Assembly: GCA_017652715.1 (NCBI GenBank)
Contig: JAGCAL010000025.1
Location: forward strand, 1-13,752
DNA length: 13,752 bases
Origin: Candidatus Saccharimonadota bacterium
Lineage (GTDB): Bacteria > Patescibacteriota > Saccharimonadia > Saccharimonadales > Saccharimonadaceae
Direction of reading: 5' to 3'
Shown: one piece after another, positions 6,917 through 13,752 of the stretch
Position numbering within the stretch: position 1 is the stretch's first letter
How the letters are laid out: the number at the start of each line of letters is the position of its first letter
The notes under the pieces: generated by a model
Databases searched by the model: none
Told to the model about the DNA's origin: nothing
What the model saw: only the letters and a program-made list of their open reading frames with translations
Position numbers and translations under genes: made by a program

Positions 6917-9796
6917 ATGGAACAAGATTATATAAAAGTTAGAGGCGCACGCGAGAATAATTTACATGATTTAGACGTAGATATTCCGCGTGATAAGTTA
7001 GTAATTATCACTGGGCTTTCGGGGTCCGGGAAGTCGTCTCTTGCGTTTGATACGATTTATGCTGAAGGGCAGAGGAGATACGTCGAGTCGCTTTCGTCTT
7101 ATGCGCGAATGTTTCTTGGGGTGATGGATAAGCCGGATGTTGATTCGATTTCTGGCCTTTCCCCGGCGATTTCGATAGATCAAAAATCTACTTCGCGTAA
7201 CCCGCGTTCGACCGTAGCGACGGTAACGGAAGTCTATGATTATCTTAGGCTCCTATTTGCGAGGGTTGGGGTGCCACATTGTCCGGTTTGCCATAAAGAA
7301 GTTAGCCGACGAACGACAGAAGATATAGTTAACGAAGTTATGAAGTTGCCGCTTGGGTCGAAACTGATGCTACTTGCACCAATAGTTTCGGCGAAGAAAG
7401 GTGAATTTTTACATGTTTCGGAGCAATACTTAGCGAAGGGTTTTTCTAGAGTTCGAGTTGACGGGATTATCTATGCTTTAGATGAGTTTCCGGAATTAAA
7501 TAAAAATGAGAGACATAATATTGAAATCATTGTAGATAGGTTTGTTTTAAGCCCGGATTTACGAGCGCGCATTTCGACTTCGATTGAGCAGGCGCTAGAG
7601 ATGGGGCAGGGGATTATACAGCTTTTAAAGATTAATGATACGGCGACGGCGGTAGGCGAGAGCAAGATTGCAGCGGATAAGACGGAAATTCTAACTTATT
7701 CGCAGCGCTATGCTTGTCCGGACCATCCGGATGAGTTAATACCGGAGCTTAATCCGAGGCTCTTTTCTTTTAATGCGCCGGAAGGGGCTTGTCCAGTATG
7801 TACGGGGCTTGGGTCGAGGATGGAAATTGATCCGGAGCTCGTGTTTAACGATAATTTGACGATTGCCGAGGGCGGTATTCGGCCGTTTAATCGCGTGGGG
7901 CAGGATTCGTGGTGGCTGAAAAGGCTGATAAAAGTAGGCGAGAAACATGGATTTAACGTACATACGCCGATAGGGGAATTGTCGGAAGAAGTGAAGCAGA
8001 AGATAATGTATGGCACGGGGGCTGAACGATACGAGATGAAGATTACTGGCTCGGGGCGGTTTGCTGATGGAACGGTTTATGAGACGACTTATGAGGGCGT
8101 GATACCAACTTTAGAGAGACGTTATAATGATCCGAAGATTAGCGAGTTTATGAAACATGATATCGAAAGGTTCATGAGAGTAAGGGAATGTCAGGAATGT
8201 CATGGAGCAAGGCTAAAACCGGCGGTTCTAGCGGTAACGGTGCATGATCTTAATATTGTTGATATGTGTAATTTAGACGTGGACGCGGCGCTTGAGGTTT
8301 TAAACCAGGATTTAGGTTTTTCGGAAGAGGAGGAGATAATTGCGAAACCGATTTTGAAGGAGATTCGGGAGCGGGTCAAGTTTATGCAGGATGTAGGGCT
8401 CGGGTATCTTGAGCTTGGGCGGGCGGCGAATACGCTATCTGGGGGAGAAGCGCAGCGGATTCGTTTAGCGACGCAAATTGGTTCGGGACTTCAGGGAGTT
8501 TTATATGTGCTAGATGAGCCGTCGATTGGTTTGCATCAGAGAGATAACGATAAACTGATTGCGACTTTGAAGCATTTGAGAGACTTAAAGAATACGGTTT
8601 TAGTCGTGGAGCATGACGAGGATACGATGCGAGCTTCGGACTATATTATTGATATTGGGCCGGGGGCTGGGCTTTCGGGTGGGCGTTTAGTAGCGGCGGG
8701 GACGCCGGAAGAAATTATGAAGAATCCAGATTCGATTACGGGGAAGTATTTGGCTGGGAAGATGACGATTGCTACGCCGAAAAAGCGGCGCAAAGCGAAG
8801 CGCGGGCAGGAGCTTGTCGTAGTCGGAGCGCGCGAGAATAATTTAAAGAATATTGATGTAAGGTTTCCGCTCGGGGTAATGACGGTTGTTTCGGGAGTAT
8901 CGGGGTCTGGGAAATCTACTTTAGTGAATAATATTTTAGCAAATGAACTTCTAGCGCGACTCCATAGGGCACAGACGGTTTCGGGGACGCATGAGCGAAT
9001 TGATGGAATTGAAAATCTAAATAAGATTATCGTAATAGATCAGTCGCCGATTGGACGAACGCCGCGTTCTAATCCGGCGACTTATACTGGAGTTTTTACG
9101 CAGATAAGAGAGTTATTTGCGAGACAGCCGGAGGCCGAGATTAGAGGTTATAAGGCGGGACGATTTTCATTCAATGTTAAGGGCGGGCGTTGTGAACATT
9201 GTCAGGGCGATGGGGTGAATAAAATTGAGATGCATTTTTTGCCGGATGTATATGTTAAATGTCCGGTTTGTAAGGGACGAAGATATAATCAAGAGGCGTT
9301 AGAGATAAAATATAAGGGTAAAGATATTTCGCAGGTGCTCAATATGACGATTGATGAGGCGGTAGAGTTCTTCGCGAATATTCCCTCGATTGCGCCGAAG
9401 CTACGTACGATTCAAGAGGTCGGACTAGGGTATATTAAGCTTGGTCAGCCGGCGACGACGTTTTCGGGCGGGGAAGCGCAGCGGATTAAGTTAGCAACGG
9501 AGCTTGCGCGGCGTTCGACAGGAAAAACTCTTTATATCTTAGATGAGCCAACGACGGGACTACATACGGATGATGTAAAGAGATTGCTTGCAATTTTAAA
9601 CAAGTTAGTTGATGGGGGGAATTCGATGATTATCATTGAACATAATTTGCACGTGATAAAGTCGGCTGACTGGATAATTGATATGGGGCCGGAGGGGGGA
9701 CTTAAAGGTGGGCAGGTTGTTGCTGAGGGTACGCCGGAGGATTTGGCAAAATCAGCTAAAACTCCGACGGGGGAATATTTAAGGAAGTATTTGTAA
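6917..9796 (+). CDS. uvrA: Excinuclease ABC subunit A
   Basis: This 959-aa protein is full length for UvrA (E. coli 940 aa), the damage-recognition ATPase of nucleotide excision repair that loads UvrB. It has two ABC modules. The first has Walker [10 protein letters not shown] (33-41), signature LSGGEAQ (507-513) and [10 protein letters not shown]. The second has Walker [10 protein letters not shown] (660-668), signature FSGGEAQ (849-855) and [10 protein letters not shown]. The first zinc module uses C267-x2-H270 and C292-x2-C295 (a Cys3His site instead of Cys4), and the second uses C759, C762, C782 and C785. Residues 621-629 are strongly basic (PKKRRKAKR) and link the two halves. No other uvr gene is in the window. 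It faces away from the glycosyltransferase gene across 56 bp and has its own promoter. Nothing suggests inactivation. Confidence 0.98.
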   Translation: MEQDYIKVRGARENNLHDLDVDIPRDKLVIITGLSGSGKSSLAFDTIYAEGQRRYVESLSSYARMFLGVMDKPDVDSISGLSPAISIDQKSTSRNPRSTVATVTEVYDYLRLLFARVGVPHCPVCHKEVSRRTTEDIVNEVMKLPLGSKLMLLAPIVSAKKGEFLHVSEQYLAKGFSRVRVDGIIYALDEFPELNKNERHNIEIIVDRFVLSPDLRARISTSIEQALEMGQGIIQLLKINDTATAVGESKIAADKTEILTYSQRYACPDHPDELIPELNPRLFSFNAPEGACPVCTGLGSRMEIDPELVFNDNLTIAEGGIRPFNRVGQDSWWLKRLIKVGEKHGFNVHTPIGELSEEVKQKIMYGTGAERYEMKITGSGRFADGTVYETTYEGVIPTLERRYNDPKISEFMKHDIERFMRVRECQECHGARLKPAVLAVTVHDLNIVDMCNLDVDAALEVLNQDLGFSEEEEIIAKPILKEIRERVKFMQDVGLGYLELGRAANTLSGGEAQRIRLATQIGSGLQGVLYVLDEPSIGLHQRDNDKLIATLKHLRDLKNTVLVVEHDEDTMRASDYIIDIGPGAGLSGGRLVAAGTPEEIMKNPDSITGKYLAGKMTIATPKKRRKAKRGQELVVVGARENNLKNIDVRFPLGVMTVVSGVSGSGKSTLVNNILANELLARLHRAQTVSGTHERIDGIENLNKIIVIDQSPIGRTPRSNPATYTGVFTQIRELFARQPEAEIRGYKAGRFSFNVKGGRCEHCQGDGVNKIEMHFLPDVYVKCPVCKGRRYNQEALEIKYKGKDISQVLNMTIDEAVEFFANIPSIAPKLRTIQEVGLGYIKLGQPATTFSGGEAQRIKLATELARRSTGKTLYILDEPTTGLHTDDVKRLLAILNKLVDGGNSMIIIEHNLHVIKSADWIIDMGPEGGLKGGQVVAEGTPEDLAKSAKTPTGEYLRKYL

Positions 9797-9844
9797 AAAT
9801 ATCGGTTAGTGAAGGGGGTTATGGTCGAGGAATGGTTTTTGCTG

Positions 9845-9853
9845 TGATATAAT
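9845..9853 (+). promoter_or_regulatory. ackA promoter, extended -10 box
   Basis: TGATATAAT lies in the 75-bp gap after uvrA. Unlike the leaderless genes, it is followed by AAAGGAG (9859-9865) 6 nt before the ackA ATG, so this transcript has a conventional short leader with a Shine-Dalgarno site. No convincing -35 box or uvrA terminator hairpin was seen in the gap. Confidence 0.6.
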
Positions 9854-9871
9854 AGAGGAAAGGAGTTATAT

Positions 9872-11071
9872 ATGGCAACAAATATTACAAAGATTTTTTT
9901 AGTTTTAAACTCAGGGTCAAGTAGCGAGAAGTTTTCGCTTTATGAGGGGGAAGACGAGGTTTGTTCGCTTTATTTCGAGGGAATCGAGGAAGACGGCAAG
10001 AAGAAATTTATTTGTACAATTACGCGGGCAGATGGCTCGGAAGAGCTAGTTGATAAAAAGTGGGACTCGCTCGACGTTGCGTTCCGGGAAGCGAAGGCGA
10101 TTTTTGAAAAAGAGGGCTTTATCAATGAGGCACATCCTTTGGACGGTATTTTAGTAAGAGTCGTAGCGGCAGGGAAATATTTTTCGAAGAATCACATAGT
10201 CGACGATAAAACGATGGCGGAGCTTGAAAAAGTGCAGGTAACTAATCCTTTACACGTTCCGGGAACTGAGCGAGGGATTCGCAATGCGCGTGAGACGTTT
10301 AAGGGAGTGCCGGTGATTCTAATGTCGGACTCGGAAGCTTTAACGGCGGAGTCGCGTAAAGATACGATGTATGCTTTGCCAGAGAAGATTGTCGAAGAGT
10401 TTGACTTGGGTCGCTGGGGGGCGCACGGAGCGTCTTATGGTTATATGATGGGTAAAATTTCGGACCTTGGGCTTTTAAAGAAGAAAATGGTCGTTTGTCA
10501 TTTAGGTTCGGGTTGTTCGGTAACGGCTTTAGTTGATAGTAAGCCGGCTTATACTTCGATGGGTGAGACGCCGCTCGAAGGATTAATGTCTTCGACAAGG
10601 ACTGGCTCGATTGATCCGACAATTGGGGCGCTTCTCGGAGAAAAACTCGGCGCGGCGGCGGCGATTAAATTAATGAATAAGGAATCTGGGCTTCTAGCTT
10701 TAGCGGGATCGAGCGATATGCGTGAGATTATTGCTGGAGCAGAGGAAGACAAGCCAGAAGCGGCAGCTGCTTATAATATGTTTATTGACGGGGTAGCGGG
10801 GAAGATTGGCGAGTTTGCGGCGAAGATGGGGGGAATTGATGCGATTGTCTTTACGGCGACGATTGGGGAGCGTTCGATTCCAGTCAGAAGCTCGATTATT
10901 GGTAAGCTAGGATTTATGGGATTTGAGATTAAGAATGATGCTTCGGTCGATAAGTCGGCTGGGTATGCGAATGTTGCGACTGAGGAGTCGAAACCGATTT
11001 ATGTCATTCCGACGAACGAAGCGGCATATATGATTAAGAAGGCGTCTGAGCTTCTAGACGAGGCGGAGTAG
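9872..11071 (+). CDS. ackA: Acetate kinase, divergent
   Basis: This 399-aa ASKHA-fold kinase is expected to interconvert acetyl phosphate plus ADP with acetate plus ATP, yielding ATP by substrate-level phosphorylation. Conserved parts include LNSGSSSEK (12-20) with the acetate-kinase Asn13, Arg96, His128 in NPLHVPG, Asp153, His185 in WGAHGAS, CHLGSG (209-214), MGETPLEGL (230-238), STRTGSIDP with Arg243, and the near C-terminal PTNEAA with Glu383. Unusual positions are VRVVAAG where HRVVHGG is normal, SDSEALTAE in place of the DTAFH segment, and FTATIGERS in place of FTGGIGEN. All presumed catalytic Arg/His residues remain, so activity is likely, but substrate preference could differ (for example propionate). 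No phosphotransacetylase gene adjoins it. A strong ribosome-binding site supports the start. A TylF-like methyltransferase follows after 17 nt and may be co-transcribed. Confidence 0.9.
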   Translation: MATNITKIFLVLNSGSSSEKFSLYEGEDEVCSLYFEGIEEDGKKKFICTITRADGSEELVDKKWDSLDVAFREAKAIFEKEGFINEAHPLDGILVRVVAAGKYFSKNHIVDDKTMAELEKVQVTNPLHVPGTERGIRNARETFKGVPVILMSDSEALTAESRKDTMYALPEKIVEEFDLGRWGAHGASYGYMMGKISDLGLLKKKMVVCHLGSGCSVTALVDSKPAYTSMGETPLEGLMSSTRTGSIDPTIGALLGEKLGAAAAIKLMNKESGLLALAGSSDMREIIAGAEEDKPEAAAAYNMFIDGVAGKIGEFAAKMGGIDAIVFTATIGERSIPVRSSIIGKLGFMGFEIKNDASVDKSAGYANVATEESKPIYVIPTNEAAYMIKKASELLDEAE

Positions 11072-11088
11072 AAGGCTTCTCGCTTTAG

Positions 11089-11682
11089 ATGAGTTGGAAT
11101 AACGATCAGGTTTCTCGAGAAGAAACGGACAAGATTATTGAACTTGCGCAAAGTTCCCTGCAATTTCGCGGGGACTTTGTTGAGCTCGGTTGTTATAAGG
11201 GAGACACGTCGCTGCTTCTTGCGGAGGTTTTACATGGTTCAGATAAGAAACTATGGATTTATGATTCGTTTGAAGGGTTGCCGGAGAAAAGTGAGAAAGA
11301 TTATTCGGCGGCGGGGGAGAATTTTCGACAGGGCGAACTTTTAGTTACAAAGCGCGAAGTAAAGGAGAGGTTTTTAAGGGCGGGGTTTAAGCTTCCTATT
11401 ATTAAGAAGGCGTGGTTTTCGGAGCTTTCTCCGTCAGATTTACCAGAGGAGATTGCTTTTTCGTTTTTAGACGGGGACTTTTATGAGTCGATAAAACAGA
11501 GTTTAGAGCTTGTATGGCCGAAGATGGTTCAGGGCGGTTTAGTACTCGTGCATGATTATAATAATCCGGCTTTACCTGGGGTTTCGAAGGCGGTAGATGA
11601 GTGGCTTTCTTCGAGAGAGGCGTCCCAGGAGAGTATAAAGCGGGAGGTTTTTCGGAGTCTTGTTATTCTAAGATTAGGGTAG
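11089..11682 (+). CDS. TylF/MycF-like class I SAM-dependent O-methyltransferase
   Basis: This 197-aa protein has a Rossmann-type SAM-binding motif VELGCYKGDTS (31-41), YDSFEGLP (58-65), and the metal/substrate region LDGDFYESIKQSLELVWP (127-144) followed by HDYNNPALPGVSKAVDEW (155-172). This order matches the macrocin O-methyltransferase (TylF) family. Members methylate hydroxyls, usually on sugars, with Mg bound by acidic residues such as D128 and D156. It is compact compared with TylF itself (about 250 aa), mostly through a shorter N-terminus. It starts 17 nt after ackA with only a weak AAGG well upstream, so it probably relies on read-through from ackA. Methylation of a cell-envelope glycan is a reasonable inference given the rest of the window, but no direct link exists. 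Family confidence is high; the substrate is unknown. Confidence 0.82.
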   Translation: MSWNNDQVSREETDKIIELAQSSLQFRGDFVELGCYKGDTSLLLAEVLHGSDKKLWIYDSFEGLPEKSEKDYSAAGENFRQGELLVTKREVKERFLRAGFKLPIIKKAWFSELSPSDLPEEIAFSFLDGDFYESIKQSLELVWPKMVQGGLVLVHDYNNPALPGVSKAVDEWLSSREASQESIKREVFRSLVILRLG

Positions 11683-11724
11683 GGATTTAGCTTATTTTAT
11701 TGGATTCCTCTCTACGGGTTTTAA

Positions 11725-11751
11725 TTAGCACTCGGGGGTTTACAGTGCTAA
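11725..11751 (+). promoter_or_regulatory. CIRCE operator (HrcA-binding site)
   Basis: The inverted repeat TTAGCACTC-N9-CAGTGCTAA matches the CIRCE consensus TTAGCACTC-N9-GAGTGCTAA with one mismatch, at the first base of the right arm. It lies just upstream of the groES -10 box. By established knowledge, HrcA bound here represses groESL until heat stress. The hrcA gene is not in the window. Confidence 0.93.
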
Positions 11752-11766
11752 TTTTTGTGCTATAAT
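11739..11766 (+). promoter_or_regulatory. groESL promoter
   Basis: TTTACA (11739-11744) and TATAAT (11761-11766) are 16 bp apart, with TGC directly before the -10 box (extended -10). The -35 box sits in the spacer and first bases of the right arm of the CIRCE repeat, so repressor and RNA polymerase would compete for the same bases. AAGGAG follows, 6 nt before the groES ATG. Confidence 0.75.
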
Positions 11767-11787
11767 CGGGGTAGAAAAGGAGAAAAT

Positions 11788-12042
11788 ATGGCATTAAAAC
11801 CGTTAAGTGATAGAGTGGTTGCGGTTGTTCTAAAACCGCTAGAAAAGACAAAATCTGGTATTCTTCTCGGGGAGGCGAAGGAGAAGCCGGCGTATGCGGA
11901 AGTTGAGTCGGTTGGACCAGAGGTTAAAAATGTAAAGAAGGGGGATAAAATTGTTTATAAGGAGTATTCAACGACTGAAATTAAGCTGGATGGCAAGGAT
12001 TATATTATCTTAAAAGAAGAGGATGTTTTAGCGACTTTATAG
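11788..12042 (+). CDS. groES: Co-chaperonin GroES, short form
   Basis: This 84-aa GroES caps the GroEL ring. LKPLSDRVV opens the chaperonin-10 fold. The mobile loop is KTKSGILLGEAKEKPAYAEV (about 20-39), with SGILL as the hydrophobic GroEL-binding edge. The C-terminal DGKDYIILKEEDVLATL is typical. It is about 10 residues shorter than usual (E. coli 97 aa, Bacillus 94 aa). The deletion falls in the roof beta-hairpin, where SVGPEVKNVKKGDK replaces the longer family segment. An upstream in-frame GTG at 11755 would place the start before the -10 box and is rejected; the ATG at 11788 has AAGGAG and gives MALKPLSDR. It is the first gene of a bicistronic groESL operon regulated by CIRCE. Confidence 0.96.
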   Translation: MALKPLSDRVVAVVLKPLEKTKSGILLGEAKEKPAYAEVESVGPEVKNVKKGDKIVYKEYSTTEIKLDGKDYIILKEEDVLATL

Positions 12043-12051
12043 AGTAAAAGT

Positions 12052-12072
12052 TGTGGAAAAGTCTGTGGAAAA
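12052..12072 (+). repeat. Tandem TGTGGAAAA motif between groES and groEL
   Basis: TGTGGAAAA occurs at 12052-12060 and again at 12064-12072, 12 bp apart, in the 63-bp gap before groEL. Its complement TTTTCCACA differs by one base from the DnaA-box consensus TTATCCACA. Function is unknown; it could equally be a chance repeat in the mRNA spacer. Confidence 0.4.
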
Positions 12073-12105
12073 CTTCGGGTGGATTAAACTTAAAAAGGAG
12101 AAAAA

Positions 12106-13650
12106 ATGGCAAAAAAGATATTTTATGAAGCGGAGGCTAGAGAGAAAGTATTATCTGGTGCGAAGCAGCTATATGATGCAGTTAAAGTTACGTTTGGACC
12201 GAAGGGTAAAAACGTAATTATAGAGAAAGAATATGGTGCGCCGGTCATTACGCATGACGGGGTGACGGTTGCGGAAGCGGTTGAGCTAGAATCTAAGAAT
12301 GAGACTTTAGGGGAAGCGGTCGGAGCTAAACTGATAAAGACTGCAGCGCAGAAATTAAATAAAGTAGCGGGCGATGGAACGACGACGGTGACGGTTTTAA
12401 CTTATAATATTTTAAATGAGGCGAATAAGCTAATTGCGGCTGGAATTAATCCGATGGAGCTTCGACGCGGAATTGAAAAAGCGGGAGCGACGATTGTTTC
12501 TGAGATTGATAAGGTTGCGGAGAAGATTGAGGGTAATTCTCAGAAAGTCGCGGAAGTTGCGACGATTTCGGCAGGCGATGCGGAAATTGGTAAGTTGATT
12601 GCGGAAGTGATTTCGAAAATTGGTAAGGACGGGGTAGTGACGGTCGAGGCTGGACAAGGACTTGAGATGGAGGAGGAGATTGTCGAAGGCTTTTCGTATG
12701 ATAAGGGTTATTCTTCGCCGTTCTTTGTAACTGATGTTAATCGTCAGGAAGCGGTGTTTGAGAAGCCGTTAGTTTTGATTACTGAGCAGAAGATTTCAGC
12801 GGCGAGTGATATTTTGCCTTTGCTTGAGAAATGTGCGCAGGCGGGAAAGAAAGATTTGGTGATTATTGCGGAAGAAGTCGAAGGGGAAGCGCTAAGTCTT
12901 CTAGTTTTGAACAAGCTTAAGGGGGTGTTTAATTCGCTAGTTCTAAAGGCGCCGTCGTTTGGAGAGCGCAGAAAAGAAATCATGGAAGATATTGCGATTT
13001 TGACTGATGCGACGGTCGTTTCTTCGGACAAAGGTTTGAAGCTAGAGGAAGTTGGGCTAGAGGTTCTTGGCTCGGCGGCGAAGGTGATTGCGGAGAAGGA
13101 CGAGACGACGATTATTAAGGGGGCAGGAGATGCGAAGGCAGTTAAGGCGAGGATTGAGTTGATTGGCAAGCAGGCGGAGATGGCGAAGTCAGATTATGAA
13201 CGTGAAGAGTTTGAAAAGAGAGCGGCGGCGCTTTCTGGGAAAGTGGCTGTGATTAAGGTCGGGGGAGCAACGGAGACGGAAATTGAGGAAAAGAAGTTTA
13301 GAGTAGATGATGCAGTTGCGGCGACGAAGGCAGCGCTAGCTGAGGGGATTGTGGCCGGAGGCGGTGTAACGCTAGTTAACTTAGCGGAGAAATTATCTTC
13401 CAATGAGAACGGTGCGAAGATTGTAAAAAATGCTCTTAAGACTCCGTTTGTTCACATCATGGAGAATGCAGGACTAAATGCGCAGGCGTTGCTCGCTGAA
13501 GTTGAGGGAGCAAAGGCAGAATTCGGGATTAACGTGATGGAACCGGATAAAGGTTTAGTTGATCTTAAGAAGGCTGGGGTGATTGACCCAGCTAAGGTGA
13601 CGAAAGAGGCAGTAAAGAATGCGACGTCGATCGCGGCGACAATATTACGG
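12106..13650 (+). CDS. groEL: Chaperonin GroEL, 3' end replaced by unrelated sequence
   Basis: The ATG follows AAGGAG (12095-12100) and opens MAKKIFYEAEAREK. ATP-site features are present: FGPKGKNVIIEK, HDGVTVAEAVE with the catalytic-site Asp, AGDGTTT, AGGGVTL and FRVDDAVAATKAALAEGIVAGG. The apical domain contains LKAPSFGERRKEIMEDIAILT. Alignment by eye to the family is continuous through VKNATSIAATIL, ending near residue 514 (13647). The family then continues with TTE and about 25 more residues, ending in a Gly/Met-rich tail in many species. Here the frame instead continues with RLTRPARS and other non-GroEL residues to the window edge, with no stop. The gene is therefore intact to the last equatorial helix and then broken by a junction at about 13641-13650, most probably an assembly chimera. 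It is co-transcribed with groES under CIRCE/HrcA control. Confidence 0.95.
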
Positions 13651-13752
13651 TTAACGCGTCCGGCGCGTTCCCGAGTGCCGATCCCGGAACGTATGCCGTT
13701 ACGGTGCATTACACGCTTTCGGGCGGTACCAGTACGATACGGAATAATTATC
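13641..13752 (+). other. Foreign-looking 3' tail encoding a beta-sandwich surface-protein fragment
   Basis: From about 13641 a frame different from groEL reads NITVNASGAFPSADPG, then TYAVTVHYTLSGG, then TSTIRNNY, without a stop to the window end. The alternating Thr/Val strands and the ADPGTYAVTVHY pattern resemble Ig-like or other repeat domains of large secreted or surface proteins. Base use also changes: the stretch is richer in C and lacks the purine-rich plus-strand bias of groEL. It shares ACAATATTA with the expected groEL sequence at the join, which would suit a short-overlap misassembly. The fragment is too short to name a family. A genuine recombination joining two genes is possible but less likely. 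Confidence 0.75.

Noticed and set aside
9797..9844. Rho-independent terminator after uvrA
   Set aside because: No stable inverted repeat followed by a T-run is visible.
10299..10752. Minus-strand open frames opposite ackA
   Set aside because: Ser/Pro-rich translations typical of antisense frames; the ackA sequence fully explains the region.
11072..11088. AGAAGGCTTCT palindrome after ackA as a terminator
   Set aside because: The loop would be one base and there is no T-run; the next gene starts immediately.
11755..11787. N-terminal extension of groES from a GTG at 11755
   Set aside because: The -10 box lies at 11761-11766, downstream of that GTG; AAGGAG and a canonical MALKPLSDR start support 11788.
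12430..13709. Several minus-strand open frames opposite groEL
   Set aside because: They are low-complexity mirror frames of a clear groEL and show no family motifs or ribosome-binding sites.

Overview
The window looks like a metagenomic contig from a small-genome, monoderm-like bacterium. The best guess is Candidatus Saccharibacteria (TM7) or a related Patescibacteria (CPR) lineage. The reasons are tightly packed and overlapping genes, a GtrA-GT2 fusion glycosyltransferase, a teichoic-acid-type export operon, an unusual acetate kinase, a short GroES, and several promoters whose -10 box lies only 7 nt from the start codon (leaderless-type transcripts). This placement is inference; no rRNA or other phylogenetic marker was tested. 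The standard bacterial code fits: stops are mostly TAG and TAA, one is TGA, and no internal TGA is needed.

Region 1 (about 15-4265, minus strand) is a five-gene, translationally coupled surface-polymer operon. In transcription order it reads: ABC-2 permease, polysaccharide-type ABC ATPase with a C-terminal beta domain, CDP-glycerol glycerophosphotransferase-like enzyme with a coiled-coil tail, TagD-type cytidylyltransferase, and an asparagine-synthase-like ATP-pyrophosphatase lacking a glutaminase domain. All genes overlap by 1 to about 17 nt. The likely joint task is to make a glycerol-phosphate-type (teichoic-acid-like) polymer, modify it by amidation, and export it. The last gene stops at a TAG 15 bases from the window edge, although its reading frame still looks coding beyond that stop.

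Region 2 (4362-6876) holds galE on the plus strand and a GtrA-GT2 membrane glycosyltransferase on the minus strand. Their 3' ends overlap by 19 bp. Both probably feed sugar into the same cell-envelope polymer.

Region 3 (6877-11682, plus strand) carries uvrA, which shares a back-to-back promoter region with the glycosyltransferase, then a divergent acetate kinase, then a TylF-like methyltransferase.

Region 4 (11725-13752, plus strand) is a groES-groEL operon under a CIRCE operator whose two arms flank the -35 box. groEL is normal up to about residue 514. The sequence then switches abruptly (about 13641-13650) to GC-richer DNA that, in a different frame, encodes a repeat-like beta-sandwich surface-protein fragment. 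This is most simply a chimeric contig end. No tRNA, rRNA, CRISPR array, insertion sequence or convincing terminator was seen, and no gene-free stretch exceeds 150 bases.
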